A stretch of DNA of 34,103 nt from an uncultured Oscillospiraceae bacterium. GTDB taxonomy: Bacteria > Bacillota > Clostridia > Oscillospirales > Oscillospiraceae. The position numbers and the translations under genes are program-made. Shown here one piece after another: positions 22,191 through 29,538 of this stretch (positions are counted from its first letter, which is position 1; each line of letters begins with the position of its first letter). The DNA lies in the NCBI GenBank assembly GCA_944387055.1, contig CALXDL010000085.1, positions 1 to 34,103 on the forward strand, read 5' to 3'. Below the pieces are notes generated by a model. The model searched no databases. It was not told the DNA's origin and saw only the letters and a list, made by a program, of their open reading frames with translations.

Positions 22191-24581
22191 TCAATCCAGC
22201 ACGGAATCATCGCCGAACTGGACCGTCACGACGGAGCCCGCTTCCATCTCCGTCCCAGCTGCCTCGCTTTGAGACAGGGCGCGGACATTGCCGGAGCTGG
22301 ACGTGGTGGCGCCTGCCACCTTCATAATGAGTCCCGCGTTGGTCATGGCCTTATTGGCCTCTGACGCAGTCAGTCCCACTACATCAGGAACCGTGCAGCT
22401 CTCATCGGGCTTTTCCGCTCCCAGATAGAGGATCACGGTGGCATTGTTGGGCACGATGGCCCCGCCTGCCGGGGTCTGGTCGGTGACAGTGGCACCGTCA
22501 CCCACGGTCTTACAGGAGAATCCCGCGTTGGTCAGCTTCGTCTTGGCGGTCTCCGCGTCCAGGCCCACCACATTGGGGACCGTGGTATCAGCACCCACCA
22601 GCTCCTCGGCGGTGTAGTCCGGCTCGATGCCCAGGATCGGCAGGATCTCGCTCATGATCTGGCTGGCAGTAGGGGCCACCATGTTGCCGCCGGAGACATA
22701 GACGCCTGTGTTGCGGCTGGGGGTATCCAGCGTGAGGAGCATGATGATCTCCGGGTCGTCCGCCGGGGCAAAGCACATGAAGGAGACCACCACTTCCCGG
22801 TCCGGGTTCCCGGTCTTGTCGGCCGTGCCGGTCTTGCCGCCGATGCGATATCCTGCCACCTGGCCGTTGCGGCCGGTGCCGCCAGAGACTACCCACTCCA
22901 GGCATTCCCGCACCGTGGCAGAGGTCTCCTCGCTGATGACCTGGCGGATGGGAGTGGCCTCATGCTGATAGACGATGTTCCCGTCATCGTCCAGCACCTG
23001 GTCCACCAGATAGGGCGTATACAGATATCCGCCGTTGATGCAGGCCGCCTGGGCCCGGATCAGCTGCAGAGGCGTGACGTTGAAGGTCTGGCCGAACGAA
23101 TAGGAGGCCAGGGAGACCACGTTGGAGTTGAAATCCTCCTCACCGGCAAAGATGCTGCCCGCCTCGGCAGGCAGATCGACCCCCGTGGTATCCATGAGTC
23201 CGAAGGAGCGCAGATAGGGGTAGTAGGTCTGTGTGCCGATCCTCAGGCCCATCGTGACGAAAGCGGGGTTGCAGGAATTGCCCACGGCCTCTTTCAGCGT
23301 CTGATGTCCGTGCCCGCTATGGCGGGAACAATTGATGGGCTTCCCCCAGCCCTCGACCCGGATGGAACCGGAGCAATCGAAAGTATCATCCATATCGACG
23401 ATACCAGTCTCCAATCCGATCGCCAGGGTGATGGGCTTGAACGTGGATCCTGGCTCATAGGTGTCCTGATAACACTTGTTCCGCCACTGCCGGTATTGGG
23501 CCGCTGCCAGGGCCTCCTGATAGGCATCGCTGCCCTCTTCCAGCCCAGAGAGCGTGGCCAGCAGCTTCTCATCCGTGACCGTGCTGTATGCGTTGGGATC
23601 GTAGTTGGGATAGGACGCCATGGCCAGGATCCCACCGGTGTCCACGTCCATGACGATGCCAGCAGCACCATTCTTGGCATCGAACTTGGCCACCATGCTC
23701 TCGATCCCTTTTTCCAGGCTGGATTGGACTTCTGTGTCCAGAGTCAGCACCAAGTCCTGCCCGTCCTCTGCGTCGCGATACTGCTCATATTGGAACAGCA
23801 GCGGTGTGCTGTTGGCATCCTGGGCGGTGACGGTGAGGCCTGAGGTGCCTTCCAGCAGATCGTCGTATTTGGCCTCCAAGCCATAGGCGCCCACATTGTC
23901 CGCGTTCACGAAGCCGATCACGTTGGAGGCCAGAGTCCCATAGGGATAGATCCGCTTGGAATCCGGCTGGAGGAAGATGCCCCTGAGCCTGGTGGGACTC
24001 TTGCTGGGATCCGATAACAAGACGGTCTTGCCATCCGCATCCACTGTGGTGAGCGCGTTGCCCTCATCGTCGATCTCGCCGTTGATGAAGCGGCGGACCT
24101 CGTCGGCTTCCGCCTGTTCCACCTTGCTCTTCAATATCTCATATTGCGAGAACACCCGCTCCATCCGGGCGCGGATGTCTTCCGCCTCCAGTCCCAGGAT
24201 ACGGGCGAGGCCCCGGGCGATGTAGTCCTCGTCCCGCGCAGCCGCGGAGGGATCTCCGGACGCTTCCTGCTCTGCCACATATTCCGCGATCTCTTTGGGG
24301 GAGATGCACACGGTCTCGGCTGAGGAGGAGATCGCCATCACCGATCCGTTCTTGTCATAGATGGTGCCCCGGGAGGCAGTGATGACCGCGCTGCGTGTCT
24401 GCTGCGCCACAGCTTGCTCCTGGAGCTGCTCATGCTGTACGATCTGGAGGTCATAAAGCTTCCAGAACAGCATCACGAACGTCACCACGCCCAACGATAC
24501 CATCAACAGCAGCGTCCGGCTGCGGATGATCTGGTTTGCACGGCGCGCGGCATCGCTTTTCCTTCTGGGTCTTCGTTCCAT
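22191..24581 (-). CDS. Class B penicillin-binding protein with two PASTA domains (SpoVD/FtsI-like), 796 aa
   Basis: A short basic N-terminus and one membrane span (about 20-42) lead to the PBP dimerisation domain. The transpeptidase domain has Ser379 in EPGSTFKP (SxxK), Ser436-Cys-Asn438 (SxN) and Lys583 in GGKTGTAD (KTG). Two PASTA repeats follow (about 666-717 and 727-790), opening with VPNVVGLDAETAK and VPDVVGLTASEAN. It cross-links peptidoglycan outside the membrane with its SEDS partner. The ATG follows ATAGGAGGAGACCAGGT. Bacillus has both pbpB and spoVD here; only one gene is present, so it may serve division, sporulation or both. Confidence 0.95.
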   Translation of the reverse strand: MERRPRRKSDAARRANQIIRSRTLLLMVSLGVVTFVMLFWKLYDLQIVQHEQLQEQAVAQQTRSAVITASRGTIYDKNGSVMAISSSAETVCISPKEIAEYVAEQEASGDPSAAARDEDYIARGLARILGLEAEDIRARMERVFSQYEILKSKVEQAEADEVRRFINGEIDDEGNALTTVDADGKTVLLSDPSKSPTRLRGIFLQPDSKRIYPYGTLASNVIGFVNADNVGAYGLEAKYDDLLEGTSGLTVTAQDANSTPLLFQYEQYRDAEDGQDLVLTLDTEVQSSLEKGIESMVAKFDAKNGAAGIVMDVDTGGILAMASYPNYDPNAYSTVTDEKLLATLSGLEEGSDAYQEALAAAQYRQWRNKCYQDTYEPGSTFKPITLAIGLETGIVDMDDTFDCSGSIRVEGWGKPINCSRHSGHGHQTLKEAVGNSCNPAFVTMGLRIGTQTYYPYLRSFGLMDTTGVDLPAEAGSIFAGEEDFNSNVVSLASYSFGQTFNVTPLQLIRAQAACINGGYLYTPYLVDQVLDDDGNIVYQHEATPIRQVISEETSATVRECLEWVVSGGTGRNGQVAGYRIGGKTGTADKTGNPDREVVVSFMCFAPADDPEIIMLLTLDTPSRNTGVYVSGGNMVAPTASQIMSEILPILGIEPDYTAEELVGADTTVPNVVGLDAETAKTKLTNAGFSCKTVGDGATVTDQTPAGGAIVPNNATVILYLGAEKPDESCTVPDVVGLTASEANKAMTNAGLIMKVAGATTSSSGNVRALSQSEAAGTEMEAGSVVTVQFGDDSVLD

Positions 24582-24676
24582 ACCTGGTCTCCTCCTATGA
24601 TGAAAGGCCTCCCGTGGAAGGCACCGGCAGCCGTTGGCACCGCCCCTTCGCTCTGCGGCGCTCGTTTCGGAAAGCT

Positions 24677-24707
24677 GGGGAGTAAGAAGTCCGCCTTCTT
24701 ACTCCCC
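24677..24707 (-). other. Intra-operon hairpin between the ftsL-like and PBP genes
   Basis: GGGGAGTAAGAAG (24677-24689) and CTTCTTACTCCCC (24695-24707) form a perfect 13-bp stem with a 5-nt loop in the 153-bp gap. The T tract on the minus strand is short (AGCTTTCC). It may attenuate read-through or mark an mRNA processing or stability point. Confidence 0.55.
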
Positions 24708-24734
24708 ACTCGACGTTCCATTATAGTGCGCGGC

Positions 24735-25334
24735 TCATTTGAAATATTCCACCACGGCATAGATCCCGTGGTCCAGGGAGGTCAGCAGCCGGCTGAGGAC
24801 GCTGGGGTCCTCTTTTTGATACACCACGGCATTGTCGCCGTCGCTCAAGTCCACATAATAGATCTGACTGCTGCTGGGCTTGCCCATATCAGCAGCCTCT
24901 GCCGCCTCCTTGACGGTATTGAGATCGAACATGCGCTGGTATTCGGCGGTGAGAGAGACGTTCTCTGTCTCCAGTTCCTCCAATTCGTTCTGGAGCCGCA
25001 CCACTTCCGTCGATATCCGTGTGAGATCGACATAACTCATCAGCACCAGGAACGCCAGCACGGCCACCGCCGCGAAGCCGATGACCGAAACGGCCGATAC
25101 CCGCTGCCGCGGACGGGCTTGCGGCTTCGTGACCCTGCGGACCTTGGGCCGCTCCACGGCAGCTGCCTGCTGCCGTGGAGCCTCGCCGGCGTGCCGCAGT
25201 TCCCGCTCCCGGAGCTCCCGGTCCAGATCGTACGCCAGATCGCCGTAGACGGCGTTCCTACTGGTATAGTCATAACGCAGTTCTCTTGCAGCGGACGACA
25301 CGGCCGCACGCTCCTTCCCATGAAAGCACCGCAT
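24735..25334 (-). CDS. FtsL-like bitopic cell division protein (199 aa)
   Basis: A long cytoplasmic N-terminus (about 1-75, rich in Arg and Glu) precedes one membrane span (about 80-100, VSAVSVIGFAAVAVLAFLVL). A coiled coil follows (RISTEVVRLQNELEELETEN), then a short extracytoplasmic tail. This is the FtsL/FtsB (septum formation initiator) layout, and the position between rsmH and the PBP gene is that of ftsL. The ATG at 25334 follows GGAGGGTACCGCGC. A GTG at 25301 with AAGGAG at good spacing is an equally plausible start, giving 188 residues. Confidence 0.82.
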   Translation of the reverse strand: MRCFHGKERAAVSSAARELRYDYTSRNAVYGDLAYDLDRELRERELRHAGEAPRQQAAAVERPKVRRVTKPQARPRQRVSAVSVIGFAAVAVLAFLVLMSYVDLTRISTEVVRLQNELEELETENVSLTAEYQRMFDLNTVKEAAEAADMGKPSSSQIYYVDLSDGDNAVVYQKEDPSVLSRLLTSLDHGIYAVVEYFK

Positions 25335-25478
25335 GCGCGGTACCCTCCGATCTCATTTATGAGAGAGTCCTCCCTCTGTCCAAAGCCCCTCCTATCGGGG
25401 CAGCTCATATCCGGTATCCATGCATGGTGTCCCTGACAAGCTCCTGCAGCTTTCTCTGATCCGCCCGTACGGCCGGCA

Positions 25479-26447
25479 TCAGTCCAACGGGCTCGTCCCA
25501 CGCGGGCCGGCATCACCGCACCGCTCCGCCACCCGGAGCTTCGCGCTCCGCGCCCGCGGATTCTCCGCCAGCTCCGCAGCGTCCGCCACGATCGGCTTGC
25601 GGGTAAGGATCCGCACCTTGGGCTTCCTGCCGCACACACATACCGGGAATCCCGGCGGGCAGATACAGCCCCGTGCCATGTCCTGCATCGCATGTTTGAC
25701 GATGCGATCTTCCAGTGAGTGGAAGGTGATGACCGCCAATCTCCCGCCGGGCCGCAGGCCGTCCACTGCCGCCTGCAGCATGGGAGGCAGCGCCTCCAGC
25801 TCCCCGTTGACGGCGATGCGGATCGCCTGGAAGCTGCGCTTGGCAGGGTGCTGTTTCTCCCGTAGGGCCGCCGGCGGCATAGCGCTTTTGATGATGTCCA
25901 CCAGCTCCAGCGTCGTAGCGATCGGTGCGCGCGCCCGCGCCGCCACGATCGCACGGGCGATGGCGGGTGCATAGCGTTCCTCGCCATACTCGTACAGGAT
26001 GCGGCGCAGTTCCTCTTGGCTCCAAGTGTTCACGACCGTATCGGCCGTCAGGGGCGCGTCCTGATCCATCCGCATATCCAGCGGTGCATCCTGCATGTAG
26101 GAAAAGCCGCGGGAAGCATCATCCAGCTGCGGAGAGGACACCCCCAGATCGAAGAGCATCCCGTCGGCGCCGGCGGCGCCCACCTCCTGGAGGACGCCGC
26201 GCAGCTCCGAAAAATTACTATGGACCAGCGCCACCCGGTCCATCCAGGGTGCCAGACGCGTCTTTGCTGCGTCGATGGCGGCCTGGTCTCGGTCGATACA
26301 GATGAGACGGCCGGTGGTGAGTCTCTGGGCGATCTCTACAGAGTGCCCTGCACGTCCCAGTGTACCGTCCACATACACCCCATCGGGGCGGATGTCCAAA
26401 GCTTCGATGCACGCGTCCAAAAGGACGGGCTTATGACCATATTCCAT
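25479..26447 (-). CDS. rsmH: 16S rRNA (cytosine-1402-N4) methyltransferase RsmH/MraW (322 aa)
   Basis: The protein begins MEYGHKPVLLDACIEALDIR and has the SAM-binding motif VDGTLGRAGHS, the FDLGVSSPQLDDASRGFSYM segment, PLDMRMD and AIRIAVNGELEAL, all diagnostic of RsmH. It methylates C1402 in the decoding site of 16S rRNA in the cytosol. It starts 3 bp after mraZ and is clearly co-transcribed. The C-terminal motif ISFHSLED appears as VITFHSLEDRIVK. Its length is normal for the family. Confidence 0.97.
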   Translation of the reverse strand: MEYGHKPVLLDACIEALDIRPDGVYVDGTLGRAGHSVEIAQRLTTGRLICIDRDQAAIDAAKTRLAPWMDRVALVHSNFSELRGVLQEVGAAGADGMLFDLGVSSPQLDDASRGFSYMQDAPLDMRMDQDAPLTADTVVNTWSQEELRRILYEYGEERYAPAIARAIVAARARAPIATTLELVDIIKSAMPPAALREKQHPAKRSFQAIRIAVNGELEALPPMLQAAVDGLRPGGRLAVITFHSLEDRIVKHAMQDMARGCICPPGFPVCVCGRKPKVRILTRKPIVADAAELAENPRARSAKLRVAERCGDAGPRGTSPLD

Positions 26448-26450
26448 CGT

Positions 26451-26894
26451 TCACCCCCGGCCCCGACGAGCCAGCGCGTCCATAGCTGCGGAGAGCATGT
26501 CCGTGCTCTCCAGCATCTGCTGTTCACGGGCGGCCCAGGCGGCCTGATCCCAGATCTCCGCGAAGGAGTTGAGGCCCACGATGGTGGCGGTCTTCTTCAG
26601 TCCCGCGTGCTTGCGCAGGCTGGCCGGGATCAGCACCCGTCCCTGCGCGTCCGGCTCACACTCTACGGCGTTGGCATACAGCAGCGTCAGAGCGCGGGCC
26701 TCCGTATAGGGGAGCTCGTCCATGGCCTCGGATATCTGATCCCACTTGGCCTGTGGATAGATGGTCAGGCAGTGTTCCGCACCGATGGTGATATAGAAGG
26801 TCTCGCCCAGGGCTTCCCGCATCGATGCAGGGATGACCAACCGCCCCTTGGAATCGATGCTGTTGTTGGATTTTCCCAAGAGCCGCGCAGCCAT
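26451..26894 (-). CDS. mraZ: Transcriptional regulator MraZ (147 aa)
   Basis: MraZ has two SpoVT-AbrB-like halves, seen here as [18 protein letters not shown] and [18 protein letters not shown]. It forms ring oligomers that bind phased GTG-containing repeats upstream of its own gene and represses the dcw operon. The ATG at 26894-26892 follows AAGGAGGGGGACGTCC; the longer frame has no better ribosome binding site. It is the first gene of the cluster, 3 bp upstream of rsmH. Confidence 0.95.
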   Translation of the reverse strand: MAARLLGKSNNSIDSKGRLVIPASMREALGETFYITIGAEHCLTIYPQAKWDQISEAMDELPYTEARALTLLYANAVECEPDAQGRVLIPASLRKHAGLKKTATIVGLNSFAEIWDQAAWAAREQQMLESTDMLSAAMDALARRGRG

Positions 26895-26944
26895 GGACGT
26901 CCCCCTCCTTCCCCGCTTTTTGGGACTGGATGGGGAGCATGTGA

Positions 26945-26978
26945 CACTTACCTGCACTATTTACCCACTTTTCCCCAC
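26945..26978 (-). promoter_or_regulatory. MraZ-box-like phased GTG repeats
   Basis: On the minus strand GTGGGG, GTGGG, GTGCAG and GTGTC begin at 26978, 26968, 26957 and 26947, spaced 10, 11 and 10 bp apart, so they face the same side of the helix. They lie just downstream of the promoter at 26990-27018. MraZ is known to bind such repeats, so autorepression is expected. Confidence 0.72.
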
Positions 26979-26989
26979 CACATGTTTTG

Positions 26990-27018
26990 AGTATAAGCGA
27001 AATACTTTGGGATTGCAA
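26990..27018 (-). promoter_or_regulatory. Sigma-A-like promoter of the dcw cluster
   Basis: On the minus strand TTGCAA (27018-27013), a 17-bp spacer and TATACT (26995-26990) precede the MraZ-box repeats and mraZ. The predicted leader is about 90 nt. Confidence 0.72.
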
Positions 27019-27132
27019 GGATTTTTTTCCGCAGGAAAAGCCGCAAAATCTTCCAATTTTCTGCTTTTTTCGTCATAAGCCGCCACAATAAAACAAGTGT
27101 TCGATTTTAGTTTTCCAGTTTACGTAAAATTA

Positions 27133-27176
27133 GAAAACGCCACCGGACACAACATCTCGTGTCCGGTGGCGTTTTC
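27133..27176. terminator. Strong bidirectional terminator downstream of the rsmD-coaD operon
   Basis: GAAAACGCCACCGGACAC and its exact complement form an 18-bp stem with an 8-nt loop. The stem's A-T end supplies TTTTC in both directions. It ends the leftward coaD operon and insulates the dcw promoter. Confidence 0.85.
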
Positions 27177-27285
27177 ATCTGGTCACTCCCACAACATTTT
27201 GTGGGCCACAGAAAAGTTCTAAACTTTTTCTCGTCGATCTTCACAAATTTTTCATTGACAGGAGCAGACATCTCTGCCGATCCGA

Positions 27286-27810
27286 TCAGCCGTCCTGTTC
27301 CAGGTCCTGCGCATCCCGTCCGTCCAGCTTGTCCCGCTGCTCCTGAGCCTTGGCGGCGGAAGCACTGCGGAAATGCAGGCGGGACTGCTTCACTTCGTCC
27401 AAAGCGGCCTGGACAGCCTCTTCCGTGCGGGCCAAGACGTCTTCCGCATACTCGTTGGCCACCTGGTAGAGCTGGCGGGAGCGCTCCTCCGCCCGGGCCA
27501 CGATCTGGCGGGCCTTCTCCTTGGCGGCATAGAGCACTTCACTATCGGATATCTTGGCCTTGGCGTCCAGCTCCGCCTGGCGCATCATGCGATCCACGTC
27601 CCGCTTGGCGTCCTCCACGAACTTTTCGCGGGCGGAGAGCAGCTCCTGGGCACGCTTGATCTCCACCGGGAGCTGGGCGCGCAGCTCATCCAACAAGTCC
27701 AGCATCTCATCCCGGTCCACCATGCTCATGCCTGGCTTGAGCGCAGGAGACTTGGCGTCTTCGATCCGCTCATACAGCATATCGATCAAACGGTTGATAT
27801 CATTCGCCAT
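27286..27810 (-). CDS. DivIVA/ATPase-b-like coiled-coil protein (174 aa)
   Basis: The protein is almost entirely helical, with long charged heptad-like stretches (SAREKFVEDAKRDVDRMMRQ, then AAKEKARQIVARAEERSRQL). No membrane span is seen. It resembles the small DivIVA-like or V-type ATPase subunit-like coiled-coil proteins often found next to coaD in Clostridia; I cannot assign a function. The start at 27810 overlaps the coaD stop by 11 bp, and AAAGGATGGATCCCCA lies before the ATG. It is the last gene of the rsmD-coaD operon. Confidence 0.75.
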   Translation of the reverse strand: MANDINRLIDMLYERIEDAKSPALKPGMSMVDRDEMLDLLDELRAQLPVEIKRAQELLSAREKFVEDAKRDVDRMMRQAELDAKAKISDSEVLYAAKEKARQIVARAEERSRQLYQVANEYAEDVLARTEEAVQAALDEVKQSRLHFRSASAAKAQEQRDKLDGRDAQDLEQDG

Positions 27811-28309
27811 TGGGGATCCATCCTTTCGTTCGTTCTCGCATCTCCCGCACCAGGGGGAGGATAGACGCTGGCAGATACAGCTCCAAAGGCTGGTGATAAC
27901 GGATCATCTCCCGTGCCATAGAGGAGCTGAAGTGCTGGTATGCGGGACTGGCTGGCAGGAGCAGCGTGTCCAGTCCCTGATGGATGCCGCGGTTGATGCA
28001 GGCCAATTGCTGCTCCATATCGAAGTCCGTACCGTTGCGGACACCGCGGACGATGGCACAAGCACCCTTAGCCGCCGCGTAATCTGCCAGCAGGCCCGGC
28101 CAGAGCTCTGCCTCCACATGGGGCAGGTCCGCCACGGCTGTGCGCACCAGCAGGAGCTTCTGCTCCGGCGTGAACATCTGGCTTTGCTTTTCTGCATTGG
28201 GACTGACGCACACCCACACCTGATCGAAACAGGCGGCAGCCCGGCGGATGATATCCAGGTGCCCCAAGGTGATGGGATCGAAGCTTCCTGAGCATACGGC
28301 TGTTCTCAT
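27800..28309 (-). CDS. coaD: Phosphopantetheine adenylyltransferase CoaD (169 aa)
   Basis: A nucleotidyltransferase of coenzyme A synthesis that converts 4'-phosphopantetheine and ATP to dephospho-CoA. The N-terminal motif AVCSGSFDPITLGHLDII includes the T/HxGH nucleotide site (TLGH). VRGVRNGTDFDMEQQLACIN and the FSSSMAREMI motif are also typical. The ATG at 28309 shares ATGA with the rsmD stop, and its 3' end overlaps the next gene, so the three genes form one tightly coupled operon. Confidence 0.97.
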   Translation of the reverse strand: MRTAVCSGSFDPITLGHLDIIRRAAACFDQVWVCVSPNAEKQSQMFTPEQKLLLVRTAVADLPHVEAELWPGLLADYAAAKGACAIVRGVRNGTDFDMEQQLACINRGIHQGLDTLLLPASPAYQHFSSSMAREMIRYHQPLELYLPASILPLVREMRERTKGWIPNGE

Positions 28310-28878
28310 GGGTCCTGCCCCTCGTTCTCTTCATCTGCGCCGCGGCGGCAGAGCGTCACGGCGATCTTACCGTAGCGGTAGGTCCGGCCGATCTGATAAG
28401 GCGGCGCCACGGCCGGCAGCGTCACGGCTGCCGGGTGTTCCGCTACGATTATACCATGCGGCGCAAGAATGTCAAATTCTATGAGATGCGCCAGTGCGCT
28501 CTCCAACAGCCCTGCGCCATAGGGCGGATCGAGGAACACGATATCGAACTGCTCCCGCAGGGACCGCAGGAACTCCATCGAGTCTCCCGCCACTACCCGC
28601 GCCCGGTCCTGGAGCGCTGTCAGCGCCAGATTCTCCCGGATCAGCTTCACCGCGTCCGCACGCCGGTCCACGAACACCGCCGACTGGGCGCCGCGGCTGA
28701 GGCACTCGATCCCCAGCTGTCCTGTCCCCGCGAACAGGTCCAGGACCCGGCGCCCTTCGATCTCGAACTGCAGAGCGCTGAACAGCCCTTCCTTCACCCG
28801 GTCGGTCGTGGGACGCGTCTCCTGTCCCTCTAGCTCCTTCAGCCGCCGCCCCCGGGCGGAGCCTGTGATCACGCGCAT
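28306..28878 (-). CDS. rsmD: 16S rRNA (guanine-966-N2) methyltransferase RsmD (190 aa)
   Basis: The protein begins MRVITGSARGRRLKELEG and contains the family motif TRPTTDRVKEGLFSAL, the SAM loop VLDLFAGTGQLGIECLSRGA and the catalytic DPPY (FLDPPYGAG). It methylates G966 of 16S rRNA in the cytosol. The ATG at 28878 follows GAGGAGGAGGCCCC. rsmD next to coaD is a widely conserved pair. Its promoter is at 28940-28968. Confidence 0.96.
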   Translation of the reverse strand: MRVITGSARGRRLKELEGQETRPTTDRVKEGLFSALQFEIEGRRVLDLFAGTGQLGIECLSRGAQSAVFVDRRADAVKLIRENLALTALQDRARVVAGDSMEFLRSLREQFDIVFLDPPYGAGLLESALAHLIEFDILAPHGIIVAEHPAAVTLPAVAPPYQIGRTYRYGKIAVTLCRRGADEENEGQDP

Positions 28879-28939
28879 GGGGCCTCCTCCTCATGTCTGC
28901 GGCCGCCGCACCGGCACGCCGCAAGGTCTCTGTCGGTCT

Positions 28940-28968
28940 ATTTTACGGCAGATCGCCCTGCATTGCAA
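28940..28968 (-). promoter_or_regulatory. Sigma-A-like promoter of the rsmD-coaD operon
   Basis: On the minus strand TTGCAA (28968-28963), a 17-bp spacer and TAAAAT (28945-28940) lie 62 bp upstream of rsmD. Confidence 0.65.
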
Positions 28969-29004
28969 TCTTTTTCTCGCCATCCCCTTTTCCAGATCCG
29001 GGGC

Positions 29005-29033
29005 TTGTACTTTATCGCGAAACCGTTTATAAT
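29005..29033 (+). promoter_or_regulatory. Sigma-A-like promoter of the asp23-fakA operon
   Basis: TTGTAC (29005-29010), a 17-bp spacer and a perfect TATAAT (29028-29033) read rightward; the leader to the ATG at 29172 is about 130 nt. It diverges from the rsmD promoter. Confidence 0.68.
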
Positions 29034-29171
29034 AAGATCCTAAACGCTGCATGTGCGGGATATGTGGATACCTGGCCGCCATGGAGCGATGAAAGTAGGG
29101 ATCTCTTCGGGATCTCTGGAGAGCGGCCCGGCCGCCTCTTCCTACATCTCTGGGAAAGAAAGGACGTTCTC

Positions 29172-29522
29172 ATGATCCAATTCAAATCTGAACATGGTGA
29201 GATCTCCGTCAGCAGCGCCGTATTCTCCAACATCACTGGTATGGCCGCCACCAACTGCTTCGGCGTCAAGGGCATGGCATACCGTTCCATGACAGACGGT
29301 CTGGTCCACCTGCTCCGGCGGGAGGCCATGAGCAAAGGCGTCAACATCACGTATCACGATGACGATTCCATCTCTATCGAGCTCCACATCATCGTGGAGA
29401 ACGGCGTGAACCTCCCCGCAGTGTGCCGTTCCATCATGAACGAGGTACGCTATGTCGTGGCCAAGAACACCGGCGTGACCGTCAAGGCCGTAGACGTGTG
29501 TGTCGATTCTATGACCTTGTGA
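29172..29522 (+). CDS. Asp23/Gls24 family protein (116 aa)
   Basis: A small alpha/beta protein of the Asp23/Gls24 (YloU-like) envelope-associated family: GEISVSSAVFSNITGMAATN, GVNITYHDDDSISIELHIIV, and GVTVKAVDVCVDSM. The frame is open far upstream, but the ATG at 29172 follows AAAGGACGTTCTC and begins the domain. In Firmicutes yloU precedes yloV, and the same order is seen here, 16 bp before the DAK2-domain gene, so the two are one operon. The exact role is unclear; members act in envelope stress. Confidence 0.92.
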   Translation: MIQFKSEHGEISVSSAVFSNITGMAATNCFGVKGMAYRSMTDGLVHLLRREAMSKGVNITYHDDDSISIELHIIVENGVNLPAVCRSIMNEVRYVVAKNTGVTVKAVDVCVDSMTL

Positions 29523-29538
29523 GGGAGGGGCGATACGA

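Larger units (their letters stand above)
26895..27285. other. Intergenic region upstream of mraZ
   Basis: This 391-bp, AT-rich gap has no supported gene. It contains the mraZ leader and MraZ-box-like repeats, the dcw promoter, an 18-bp-stem terminator (27133-27176) for the coaD operon and a second smaller hairpin (CCCACAA/TTGTGGG, 27188-27205) nearer the coiled-coil gene. Between about 27020 and 27130 I see nothing but AT-rich sequence. Confidence 0.6.

Noticed and set aside
27188..27205. Second hairpin CCCACAA/TTGTGGG as an additional terminator
   Set aside because: It has only a 7-bp stem and no T tract on the minus strand; the 18-bp stem just beyond it is a much better terminator.
28893..29171. 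Longer N-terminus for the Asp23 protein
   Set aside because: The upstream part overlaps the sigma-A-like promoter at 29005-29033, and the domain begins at the ATG at 29172, which has its own ribosome binding site.
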